Of a stretch of 5,639 nt of DNA, positions 1 through 5,639 are shown in pieces; within the stretch, counting starts at the first letter, position 1, and each line of letters starts with the position of its first letter. This stretch comes from an uncultured Clostridiaceae bacterium (GTDB lineage: Bacteria > Bacillota > Clostridia > Lachnospirales > Lachnospiraceae), in assembly GCA_947175805.1 (NCBI GenBank), contig CAMWOF010000170.1:1-5639 (forward strand), in the 5' to 3' direction. A program made the position numbers and the translations under genes. A model generated the notes under the pieces. That model saw only the letters and a list, made by a program, of their open reading frames with translations. It ran no database searches and was not told the DNA's origin.

Positions 1-97
1 TAAATGGTATCTTTCACCAAAGCCCTCTATTAGCCCAACACCACCACTATTAATAGATTATATCTCTGTTAATCAATATCCATTCGTTTAGTGGAAA

Positions 98-105
98 TCA
101 CCTCC
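98..105 (-). promoter_or_regulatory. Shine-Dalgarno-like sequence without a matching start codon
   Basis: The minus strand reads GGAGGTGA here, a near-perfect anti-16S match about 30 nt downstream of the predicted transcription start. The next ATG is 14 nt beyond it, which is too far, and opens only four codons. An ATG at 107-105 overlaps the site itself and would give a 13-codon ORF ending at 69. The site therefore looks orphaned, as in a decayed gene or a leader peptide region. Confidence 0.4.
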
Positions 106-142
106 ATTAATAAACACACTGTTGATTTTTATATTTGTTTGT

Positions 143-171
143 ATTATACTTAACCTATCAGGACAAAACAA
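143..171 (-). promoter_or_regulatory. Predicted sigma-A promoter, divergent from the TetR gene
   Basis: On the minus strand a -35 box TTGTTT (171 down to 166) is followed after exactly 17 bp by a consensus -10 box TATAAT (148 down to 143). Transcription would start near 135 and run leftward, out of the window. The spacer holds a palindrome (150-166), as expected of a repressor-controlled promoter. The adjacent TetR-family gene is the obvious candidate regulator; this link is inferred from position only. Confidence 0.65.
150..166. promoter_or_regulatory. Candidate TetR-family operator in the promoter spacer
   Basis: TTAACCTATCAGGACAA is an imperfect 17-bp palindrome. The left arm TTaaCCT pairs with the reverse complement of AGGacAA (TTgtCCT) at 5 of 7 positions, around the centre ATC. 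It fills the spacer between the -35 and -10 boxes, where a bound dimer would block RNA polymerase. TetR-family repressors commonly bind such palindromes next to their own gene. No second copy was seen in the window. Confidence 0.4.
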
Positions 172-293
172 CCATTAATTACACCTCGTTTTGCTTATTA
201 ACAGATATATTTCCGACATTTTGTCTATTATCTTTGTTCAAATAGGCATTTAACAATTACTTAAGCTATTTTTAATGGGAAAGGATGAATTTT

Positions 294-872
294 ATGGCAG
301 AAAAAATAGATCGACGCATCCGAAAGACACGTGCACAACTTCGCGCAGGTCTTGCACGGCTTATGCAAAAAAAGAATATCCGTGAAATCACGGTCACAGA
401 ACTGGTAGATGAAGTAGATATTAACCGCTCTACTTTCTATCTTCATTATGAAGATATTTATCAAATGTTAGAAAGCATTGAACAGGAAATCATGGATGAG
501 ATAAAAGGCTCAATTGAAAAGAATCCAATCGAGTCCTTCGCCAGCAGTAAAGCACAGGCATTTATTGTACACATCTTTTCTTACCTAGAAGAAAACCGTG
601 AGATTTGTAACGCTTTACTTGGGCCGCACGGAGACATGGCATTTGTAGAGCGGACAGAGAAATTGATTTCAGAGACCGTATTTGATTCTCTTGCAGCGCA
701 GTTTCCCAGAAATACTCCAGACTTAATCTACACTTACACTTTCTGTCTCACCGGCTTAGTTGGAATGACAACGGCATGGCTTTCTGCCGATCATCCAGAA
801 TCACCACAGTATATGGCTGATTTGACACACCGCCTGTTCGCAAATATTACACAGGATATTATTTCATCATAG
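294..872 (+). CDS. TetR/AcrR-family transcriptional regulator
   Basis: This 192-residue protein is probably a cytoplasmic dimeric DNA-binding repressor. Residues 7-60 form the TetR-type N-terminal helix-turn-helix domain: a basic first helix (RRIRKTRAQLRAGL), then ITVTELVDEVDINRSTFYLHY at 32-52, with the family-typical STFYLHY turn. The remainder is a helical ligand and dimerisation domain. Its YLEENREICNALLGPHGD segment (about 98-114) and C-terminal FCLTGLVGMTTAWL segment (150-163) resemble the C-terminal domain common in Firmicutes regulators of the TetR_C_8 type. I chose the ATG at 294 because AAAGGA (280-285) lies 8 nt upstream; an in-frame ATG at 285 overlaps that site and would add only M-N-F. 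The effector is unknown. The likely target is the divergent promoter at 143-171, and possibly the gene itself. It is convergent with ppdK, so control of ppdK is not implied. Confidence 0.9.
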   Translation: MAEKIDRRIRKTRAQLRAGLARLMQKKNIREITVTELVDEVDINRSTFYLHYEDIYQMLESIEQEIMDEIKGSIEKNPIESFASSKAQAFIVHIFSYLEENREICNALLGPHGDMAFVERTEKLISETVFDSLAAQFPRNTPDLIYTYTFCLTGLVGMTTAWLSADHPESPQYMADLTHRLFANITQDIISS

Positions 873-961
873 TGTAAATGATTACCCATCTGTGTAATGT
901 CAGAAATATATCCAAATATCATTTTGCAAACTTTATCTCCATAAAAAACAATAATTTTGCC

Positions 962-1005
962 AAAAAAAGACCCTGTAAAGGAAATTTCTTTCCTCTACAA
1001 GGTCT
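962..1005 (-). terminator. Strong intrinsic terminator downstream of ppdK
   Basis: A 17-bp stem (arms 968-984 and 989-1005, 15 of 17 pairs, TTTC loop on the plus strand) carries AGACC/GGTCT at its base. On the minus strand it is followed at once by seven Ts (968-962), so it best serves transcripts arriving from ppdK, about 110 nt after its stop. On the plus strand the following sequence is only loosely T-rich, so termination of the TetR transcript here is possible but weaker. Confidence 0.85.
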
Positions 1006-1101
1006 ATCTCATACTCTTTTATAACTTTTTTGCTATTTCAACTACCATTTCCTATGAAATTTGTTTTTGCAAATCTCATCGAAATGAATAGTGCTTCGTA
1101 A

Positions 1102-1120
1102 CAAAAGGAGCAAAACTCCT
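1102..1120 (-). terminator. Small hairpin overlapping the ppdK stop codon
   Basis: On the minus strand AGGAG (1120-1116), a TTTTG loop and CTCCT (1110-1106) form a 5-bp hairpin followed by TTTTG. The first arm includes bases of the TAG stop codon (1121-1119). It is too short to be a strong terminator alone and may act as a weak first terminator or as a 3'-end stabilising structure before the main terminator at 962-1005. Confidence 0.35.
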
Positions 1121-3755
1121 ATTTATTTGCAATCGCTGCCTGTGCTGCTGCAAGTCTTGCAATCGGCACACGGAATGGAGAACATGAAACGTAATCCAGA
1201 CCAATCTTATGGCAGAACTCTACAGATGAAGGATCACCGCCATGCTCACCGCAGATACCAACGTGAAGCTTATTGTTCACCGGCTTACCAAGCTTGATAG
1301 CCATCTCCATCAGCTTGCCAACGCCTGTCTGGTCTAACTTAGCAAATGGGTCATTCTCAAAAATCTTGGTGTCGTAGTAAGCATTTAAGAACTTACCAGC
1401 ATCATCACGGGAGAAGCCAAATGTCATCTGTGTCAGGTCGTTTGTACCGAAGCAGAAGAAGTCAGCTTCCTTTGCAATCTCATCTGCTGTCAGGGCAGCT
1501 CTCGGAATCTCAATCATCGTACCTACTTCGTACTCTAAGTCAACACCGGCAGCCTGAATCTCAGCGTCAGCAGTCTCTACAACAACCTTCTTTACAAACT
1601 TTAACTCCTTAATCTCACATACGAGCGGAATCATAATCTCTGGCTTCACATTCCAGTCAGCATGTGCCTTCTTTACCTCGATAGCAGCGCGGATAACAGC
1701 CTTTGTCTGCATCTTTGCAATCTCAGGATAGGTTACCGCAAGACGGCAGCCTCTGTGTCCCATCATCGGGTTAAACTCATGCAGGGAAGCGATAATATTC
1801 TTAATATCCTCCACAGACTTGCCCTGGGAATCAGCCAGCTTCTTGATATCAGCCTCCTCTGTAGGAACGAACTCATGAAGCGGTGGGTCTAAGAAACGGA
1901 TGGTAACCGGATTGCCCTCAAGTGCCTCATAAAGAGCCTTGAAGTCTCCCTGCTGATATGGAAGAATCTTCTCCAGTGCAGCCTCTCTCTCCTCTACTGT
2001 ATCAGAACAAATCATCTCACGGAATGCTGCGATTCTGTCTTCCTCGAAGAACATATGCTCTGTACGGCAAAGACCGATACCCTCTGCACCTAACTCGCGA
2101 GCCTTCTTAGCATCTGCAGGTGTATCTGCATTTGTACGAACCTTTAATGTCCTGTACTTATCTGCCCACGCCATAACACGTCCAAATGTGCCAGCGATGG
2201 AAGCATCTACTGTCGGGATATCACCGGCATAGATATTACCTGTCGTACCGTCAATGGAAATGTAGTCGCCCTCGTTGAAGGTCTGTCCGCCCAAGGTAAA
2301 CTTCTTGTTCTCTTCATCCATATTGATATCGCCACAGCCGGATACACAGCAGGTACCCATACCACGGGCAACAACGGCAGCATGGCTTGTCATACCGCCA
2401 CGAACGGTTAAGATACCCTGAGAAGCCTTCATACCTGTGATATCCTCCGGAGAAGTCTCCAGTCTTACCAATACCACTCTCTCGCCTCTTGCATTCCAAG
2501 CCTCTGCGTCATCAGCAGTAAATACAACCTTACCGCAGGCAGCACCCGGAGAAGCGCCAAGACCCTTGCCAATCGGAGTAGCTGCCTTCAATGCAGCCGC
2601 ATCAAACTGTGGGTGAAGCAATGTATCTAAGTTACGAGGGTCAATCATAGCGACTGCCTCTTCTTCTGTCTTGTGTCCTTCATCTACCAAATCGCAGGCA
2701 ATCTGTAAAGCAGCCTGTGCGGTTCTCTTACCGTTACGGCACTGTAACATATAGAGCTTCTTGTTCTCCACCGTAAACTCCATATCCTGCATGTCATGGT
2801 AGTGATTCTCCAATGTCTCACAAACCTTAATAAACTCTGCATATGCCTCTGGGAACTCCTTCTCCATCTGGGCAATCGGCATCGGTGTACGAACACCGGC
2901 AACTACGTCCTCGCCCTGTGCATTAATCAGGAACTCGCCCATCAGCTTCTTCTCGCCAGTAGCAGGATCACGGGTAAATGCAACACCTGTGCCGGACTCA
3001 TTGTTCAGGTTACCAAATACCATAGGCATTACGTTTACAGCAGTACCCCATGAATACGGGATATCGTTGTCACGACGGTATACATTCGCACGAGGGTTGT
3101 CCCATGAACGGAAAACAGCCTCAATAGCCAGCTTTAACTGCTCTACAGGGTCTGAAGGGAAGTCTGTGCCCAACTGGTTCTTGTACTCAGCCTTGAACTG
3201 CTCTGCCAGCGTCTTCAAATCATCTGCAGTCAGCTCTACGTCAAACTTAACGCCCTTCTCCTCCTTCATCTTGTCAATCAGCTGCTCGAAATACTTCTTG
3301 CCAACCTCCATAACAACATCAGAGAACATCTGAATGAAACGTCTATAGGAATCATATACAAAACGCTTAAAGCCAGGATCCGGATTGCCGGCAATCATAG
3401 CCTCAACTACTTCGTCATTCAAACCAAGATTCAAAATCGTATCCATCATACCAGGCATAGAAGCTCTCGCGCCGGAACGAACAGAAACTAATAATGGATT
3501 CTTTAAATCGCCAAACTTCTTGCCGTTAATCTCCTCCATCTTCTTAACGCCGTCCATAGCCTGTGACATAATCTCGTCATTAATCTTACGTCCATCCTCA
3601 TAATATTGCGTACAAGCCTCTGTCGTAATGGTAAAGCCCTGAGGTACAGGAAGTCCAATGTCAGTCATCTCTGCAAGATTGGCACCCTTGCCACCGAGAA
3701 GATTCCGCATGGTCATGTTACCTTCGTCGAACATATACACCCATTTTGTTGCCAT
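1119..3755 (-). CDS. ppdK: Pyruvate, phosphate dikinase
   Basis: This cytosolic enzyme interconverts pyruvate + ATP + Pi and PEP + AMP + PPi; in anaerobes it serves PPi-linked glycolysis or gluconeogenesis. The 878 residues are full length for the bacterial family. Domains in order are an ATP-grasp nucleotide-binding domain (about 1-345), the swivelling phosphohistidine domain (about 390-510) and the C-terminal PEP/pyruvate TIM barrel (about 520-875). Key residues are present: K23 in GGKGAN, R93 in SVRSGA, E326 and R340 in the ATP site, phospho-acceptor H458 in GGMTSHAA, and R564, R620, E749, N772, D773 and C835 in the barrel. These sit 3-4 positions beyond the known C. symbiosum numbering, implying an intact active enzyme. 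T456, two residues before H458, is where a dikinase regulatory protein would phosphorylate; no such gene is nearby. The start is fixed by AGGAGGT 9 nt upstream. It appears monocistronic, with its own promoter and terminator. Confidence 0.98.
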   Translation of the reverse strand: MATKWVYMFDEGNMTMRNLLGGKGANLAEMTDIGLPVPQGFTITTEACTQYYEDGRKINDEIMSQAMDGVKKMEEINGKKFGDLKNPLLVSVRSGARASMPGMMDTILNLGLNDEVVEAMIAGNPDPGFKRFVYDSYRRFIQMFSDVVMEVGKKYFEQLIDKMKEEKGVKFDVELTADDLKTLAEQFKAEYKNQLGTDFPSDPVEQLKLAIEAVFRSWDNPRANVYRRDNDIPYSWGTAVNVMPMVFGNLNNESGTGVAFTRDPATGEKKLMGEFLINAQGEDVVAGVRTPMPIAQMEKEFPEAYAEFIKVCETLENHYHDMQDMEFTVENKKLYMLQCRNGKRTAQAALQIACDLVDEGHKTEEEAVAMIDPRNLDTLLHPQFDAAALKAATPIGKGLGASPGAACGKVVFTADDAEAWNARGERVVLVRLETSPEDITGMKASQGILTVRGGMTSHAAVVARGMGTCCVSGCGDINMDEENKKFTLGGQTFNEGDYISIDGTTGNIYAGDIPTVDASIAGTFGRVMAWADKYRTLKVRTNADTPADAKKARELGAEGIGLCRTEHMFFEEDRIAAFREMICSDTVEEREAALEKILPYQQGDFKALYEALEGNPVTIRFLDPPLHEFVPTEEADIKKLADSQGKSVEDIKNIIASLHEFNPMMGHRGCRLAVTYPEIAKMQTKAVIRAAIEVKKAHADWNVKPEIMIPLVCEIKELKFVKKVVVETADAEIQAAGVDLEYEVGTMIEIPRAALTADEIAKEADFFCFGTNDLTQMTFGFSRDDAGKFLNAYYDTKIFENDPFAKLDQTGVGKLMEMAIKLGKPVNNKLHVGICGEHGGDPSSVEFCHKIGLDYVSCSPFRVPIARLAAAQAAIANK

Positions 3756-3764
3756 TTTTAAATT

Positions 3765-3771
3765 ACCTCCT
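3765..3771 (-). promoter_or_regulatory. Ribosome binding site of ppdK
   Basis: The minus strand reads AGGAGGT, 9 nt before the ATG at 3755. This full consensus match agrees with strong expression of a central-metabolism enzyme and confirms the start. Upstream, within the predicted leader of about 65 nt, GGGG and CCCC (plus strand 3791-3794 and 3803-3806) could form a short hairpin. Confidence 0.85.
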
Positions 3772-3814
3772 ACGTGTCTTTATTTTACTGGGGGCAGTAT
3801 GACCCCTACCCGTC

Positions 3815-3859
3815 AGCACTTCCAATATTATAACATATTTTTGGCTTATTTGAAGTGCT
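3815..3859. repeat. 13-bp inverted repeat flanking the ppdK promoter core
   Basis: AGCACTTCCAATA at 3815-3827 recurs inverted at 3847-3859 (reverse complement AGCACTTCAAATA), matching at 12 of 13 positions with a 19-bp gap. One arm covers the predicted -35 box; the other lies between the -10 box and the transcription start. Because it straddles the promoter rather than the transcript, it looks like a DNA-level operator. The cognate regulator is unknown. Confidence 0.5.
3827..3854 (-). promoter_or_regulatory. Predicted extended -10 promoter of ppdK
   Basis: The minus strand carries a consensus -10 TATAAT (3832-3827) preceded by TG plus one base, forming an extended -10 element. A partial -35 TTCAAA (3854-3849, 4 of 6 matches to TTGACA) lies 16 bp further upstream. 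Transcription would start near 3820, leaving a leader of about 65 nt. The flanking inverted repeat at 3815-3859 suggests regulated expression. Confidence 0.7.
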
Positions 3860-3917
3860 TTTTGCTATATTTTTCAAATTATTTGCAGATTTTCCCATTT
3901 CCTTGTGAAAGTTGCCA

Positions 3918-3954
3918 AAAAAGAAAAACAATGCTGTTAAAAAGAAAAACAATG
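3918..3954. repeat. Direct repeat duplicating the terminator T-tract
   Basis: AAAAAGAAAAACAATG occurs perfectly at 3918-3933 and 3939-3954, with a 21-bp period and a CTGTT spacer. On the minus strand each copy reads CATTGTTTTTCTTTTT, and the copy at 3939-3954 is the T-rich tail of the adjacent terminator. This looks like a small local tandem duplication. Confidence 0.75.
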
Positions 3955-3983
3955 GGAGTCCCGTTTGCAAGCGGAACTCCCAT
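3939..3983 (-). terminator. Intrinsic terminator of the NlpC/P60 gene
   Basis: ATGGGAGT (3952-3959) pairs with ACTCCCAT (3976-3983), extended inward by CCG/CGG after one C-A mismatch, around an 8-nt loop. On the minus strand the stem is followed by TTGTTTTTCTTTTT. It begins 19 nt after the stop codon of the hydrolase and should insulate ppdK from read-through. Confidence 0.85.
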
Positions 3984-4002
3984 GCCAAAATCCTGTATAT
4001 AA

Positions 4003-5547
4003 TTATTTCACAATTCTTCTTGCGCAGACCGGCGTCGCATAATAAAGGTTGCCAATCTTAATACCGCCCTTCGGCGTGCTTGCGTGTACAATCTGTCCAC
4101 CGCCGATGTAAATACCTACATGACCGGAATAGCAAATCAAATCTCCTGGAATAATATCATCCATGCTGACCTTTTTTCCGTCCGACCGCTGTCCCTTGGT
4201 AGTTCTGCTCAGAGAATAACCAAAATGCTTATATACACTCTGGGTAAATCCGGAACAATCTGCACCCTTTGTTAAGCTGGTGCCACCTGCCTTATAAGGA
4301 TTGCCGATAAACTGCTTCGCATAATCCACAACTTCCTGACCCTTCGCTTTAATATCAGCGTCCTTATCATCCTTATCGTCCTTCTTATCTTTATCCTTCT
4401 TCTCTTCGGTGGTCTTTTTCTCTTCCGTAGTCTTCTTTTCCTCGGTGGTTTTCTTCTCCTCTGTAGTCTTCTTTTCTTCGGTAGTCTTCTTCTCCTCCGT
4501 GGTCTTCTTTTCCTCGGTGGTCTTCTTCTCCTCCGTAGTCTTCTTCTCTTCGGTGGTCTTATTTTCTTCTTCCTTTACTTCATCTTCCGTACTGTCCGCC
4601 ACCGGCGCTTCATCCTCGTCGTCTTCATTTTCCATATTGGAAATGATGCAGCTGTCAAAATTCCATTTTGTCTCTACATACTCCGCAGCCACATAACCGT
4701 TTGTACCGTCCTCTAAAGATACAGCTAACCATGTATCTTCAATTTTTCTTACAGGCATCTGCGTATATGCATCTACACTCTTTACAATCTCGGAATCCGT
4801 GCTCATCTCAGTTCTGACACGCAGGGAAGGTACGGTAGGAACTGCCACGTAATCATAATTCTCTTCAATATATAATATGGCAGAAATCCCTGTACACAGA
4901 TATTCATTGCTGACATAACCCTCAACAATGCCAGTTGATATTTTCGTCCATTCCTCACCAATCGATAACACGCGGACAACCTGACCTTCCATCAAAACAC
5001 CTACAACGGAAGCCTCCACATCCGCTTCTGACCTGACATTCAACTTGTTTACATAGGAGACAGCCATATTTTCTAAATCCTGAAGACCATATGGCACCTT
5101 GAGCTGCAACAGCTTCTGCATCTCATTGTCCGCCTTAACGCTGTTGTAATATACACTGTCAGAGTCCAAATCTGCATCTTGCTTCTGTACGGTATCCCGC
5201 TCGGAAACATCCTCTAAAGACGCCGCATCTGCACCGATAACCTCATCCTCCGTCCCGGCAGCAGGCTTATCTACACTGGCAGTTTCATTATCCGCTCTGG
5301 CAGCAGGTACATCCGCCTCAACGGTTTTCTTATCTAAGGAAGATACCTGCACATCCGCTTCTGTGGATGGAACATTTGTATTGCTCGTCTGAACCTGATG
5401 GCTGACCACGGAAATCTCTGACTGCTCAAAGGAAACCGCCTGCTTCTCTGAGGACACAGCCTGATATTCATCATATGCCTGACTGCCAAGCGCCAGTCCG
5501 ACACCCGCCAAAAACATAATAGAACCCTTAAAAATCTCTTTTCTCAT
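4003..5547 (-). CDS. Secreted SH3-domain NlpC/P60 peptidoglycan endopeptidase
   Basis: This 514-residue exported wall hydrolase probably cleaves peptide stems in peptidoglycan (NlpC/P60 enzymes typically cut D-Glu-diamino acid bonds). R2, K3 and K7 precede a hydrophobic stretch (8-20), with a plausible signal-peptidase site after S-Q-A24; there is no lipobox. Residues 25-130 are a Ser/Ala/Asp/Glu-rich stalk with no recognised fold. Two bacterial SH3-like domains follow (about 161-220, with KLNVRSEA; about 231-293, with SLRVRTEM), likely wall-binding. After an acidic stretch (306-330) comes a linker of nine perfect TTEEKK units (331-384) and a Lys/Asp-rich segment. The NlpC/P60 domain (about 403-514) has catalytic C431 in ADCSGF, H476 in SGHVGIYIG and third-position H488 in IVHAS. 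The start is supported by GAGGT 8 nt upstream. Exact substrate and physiological role (division, separation or remodelling) cannot be read from the sequence. It appears to be its own transcription unit. Confidence 0.93.
   Translation of the reverse strand: MRKEIFKGSIMFLAGVGLALGSQAYDEYQAVSSEKQAVSFEQSEISVVSHQVQTSNTNVPSTEADVQVSSLDKKTVEADVPAARADNETASVDKPAAGTEDEVIGADAASLEDVSERDTVQKQDADLDSDSVYYNSVKADNEMQKLLQLKVPYGLQDLENMAVSYVNKLNVRSEADVEASVVGVLMEGQVVRVLSIGEEWTKISTGIVEGYVSNEYLCTGISAILYIEENYDYVAVPTVPSLRVRTEMSTDSEIVKSVDAYTQMPVRKIEDTWLAVSLEDGTNGYVAAEYVETKWNFDSCIISNMENEDDEDEAPVADSTEDEVKEEENKTTEEKKTTEEKKTTEEKKTTEEKKTTEEKKTTEEKKTTEEKKTTEEKKTTEEKKDKDKKDDKDDKDADIKAKGQEVVDYAKQFIGNPYKAGGTSLTKGADCSGFTQSVYKHFGYSLSRTTKGQRSDGKKVSMDDIIPGDLICYSGHVGIYIGGGQIVHASTPKGGIKIGNLYYATPVCARRIVK
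4396..4557 (-). repeat. Nine 18-bp coding repeats (TTEEKK linker)
   Basis: Nine contiguous 18-bp units encode nine identical TTEEKK hexapeptides (residues 331-384) between the second SH3 domain and the catalytic domain. At DNA level there are seven distinct unit sequences: units 1 and 9 are identical, as are 3 and 7. Every difference is synonymous. The second Thr codon alternates strictly, ACC in odd units and ACG or ACA in even ones, giving a 36-bp super-period. The charged repeat is probably an extended or helical spacer in the wall. Confidence 0.97.
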
Positions 5548-5555
5548 TATACATT

Positions 5556-5560
5556 ACCTC
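5556..5560 (-). promoter_or_regulatory. Ribosome binding site of the NlpC/P60 gene
   Basis: The minus strand reads GAGGT, 8 nt before the ATG at 5547. An out-of-frame ATG at 5554-5552 is too close to this site, so the start at 5547, which gives a proper signal peptide, is preferred. Confidence 0.7.
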
Positions 5561-5585
5561 GTAAAAATACTCTCATCCGGCCTCT

Positions 5586-5605
5586 GTATTTTCAATAAAA
5601 AATAC
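5586..5605. repeat. Perfect 7-bp inverted repeat upstream of the NlpC/P60 gene
   Basis: GTATTTT (5586-5592) and AAAATAC (5599-5605) form a perfect inverted repeat with a 6-bp gap, about 40 bp upstream of the start codon. A related near-palindrome GTAAAAATAC lies at 5561-5570. It may be an operator or a leader hairpin. No clear promoter was found; the best guess on the minus strand is TTCAAT, 17 bp, TATTTT (about 5626-5598), which is weak and would place the repeat at the transcription start. Confidence 0.35.
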
Positions 5606-5639
5606 TTGCAAAAAGCCGAATATTGAATGTGTATTCATG

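Larger units (their letters stand above)
60..210. repeat. Widely spaced inverted repeat flanking the divergent promoter
   Basis: ATATCTCTGTTAAT at 60-73 is matched at 13 of 14 positions by the reverse complement of 197-210 (ATTAACAGATATAT). The arms are 123 bp apart and lie on either side of the minus-strand promoter at 143-171. The sequence is AT-rich, so a chance match is possible. If real, the arms could be distal operator half-sites or ends of a small remnant element. Confidence 0.35.
1..293. other. AT-rich intergenic/divergent control region with no convincing ORF
   Basis: No reading frame in this stretch has a plausible start and length on either strand. On the minus strand a good promoter (143-171) is followed by a Shine-Dalgarno-like GGAGGTGA (105 down to 98). 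The nearest downstream ATG (83-81) opens only four codons (M-D-I-D) before TAA, and all three minus frames are closed by stops between about 93 and 40. One minus frame is open from about 50 to the window edge but has no normal start codon. The region could be an untranslated leader, the remnant of a decayed gene, or the start of a small RNA. I found no confident plus-strand promoter for the regulator at 294. Confidence 0.6.

Noticed and set aside
261..464. Minus-strand 67-codon ORF overlapping the start of the regulator gene
   Set aside because: It lies opposite the well-supported helix-turn-helix coding region and shows no domain.
2989..3333. Plus-strand 114-codon ORF inside ppdK, and similar ones across 1091-3603
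   Set aside because: They are antisense shadows of a highly conserved dikinase gene, with no recognisable domains and no ribosome sites.
3787..3806. G/C-rich short hairpin in the ppdK leader as a riboswitch
   Set aside because: The stem is only 4 bp and the predicted leader only about 65 nt, with no recognised aptamer or alternative terminator.
3806..3988. Minus-strand 60-codon ORF between ppdK and the hydrolase gene
   Set aside because: It runs through the terminator hairpin, the duplicated T-tract and the ppdK promoter. Its Phe-rich stretches come from the T-tracts, and no ribosome site precedes it.
4409..4696. Plus-strand ORF with repeated SSVVFF units
   Set aside because: It is the antisense shadow of the TTEEKK coding repeat and has no ribosome site or independent domain.

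Overview
The window looks like chromosomal DNA from a low-GC Gram-positive anaerobe, most likely a Clostridia or Lachnospiraceae-type gut bacterium. This is inferred from consensus Shine-Dalgarno sites (AGGAGGT), intrinsic terminators, and a pyruvate phosphate dikinase whose active-site residues sit only 3-4 positions from the classical Clostridium symbiosum numbering. The secreted SH3-NlpC/P60 wall hydrolase is also typical of this group. No tRNA, rRNA, CRISPR array, insertion sequence or phage gene is visible.

Layout. Positions 1-293 are AT-rich and carry no convincing gene. They hold a good minus-strand promoter (143-171) with a palindrome in its spacer, and a strong Shine-Dalgarno-like sequence further along (98-105). 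They lead away from a plus-strand TetR/AcrR-family regulator gene (294-872), a common arrangement for a repressor controlling its divergent neighbour. That neighbour lies left of the window or has decayed. From 873 to 1118, between the convergent regulator and ppdK, there is a strong terminator hairpin serving the minus strand and a smaller hairpin overlapping the ppdK stop codon.

Positions 1119-3755 (minus) encode complete, apparently intact pyruvate phosphate dikinase (ppdK), the reversible PEP/pyruvate enzyme of central carbon metabolism. It has its own extended -10 promoter (3827-3854), flanked by a 13-bp inverted repeat that could be an operator. Positions 4003-5547 (minus) encode a secreted peptidoglycan hydrolase with a signal peptide, a long Ser/Ala/Asp-rich stalk, two SH3-like wall-binding domains, a nine-copy TTEEKK linker and a C-terminal NlpC/P60 peptidase. 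A terminator at 3952-3983 separates it from ppdK, so the two same-strand genes are probably independent transcription units.

The three genes do not form an obvious functional system. The most unusual sequence is the TTEEKK linker: its protein repeat is perfect, its codons vary freely at synonymous positions, and they show a two-unit (36-bp) higher-order period. The regulatory palindromes upstream of tetR and of ppdK are the other points worth checking. I see no strong evidence for an undescribed multi-gene system.
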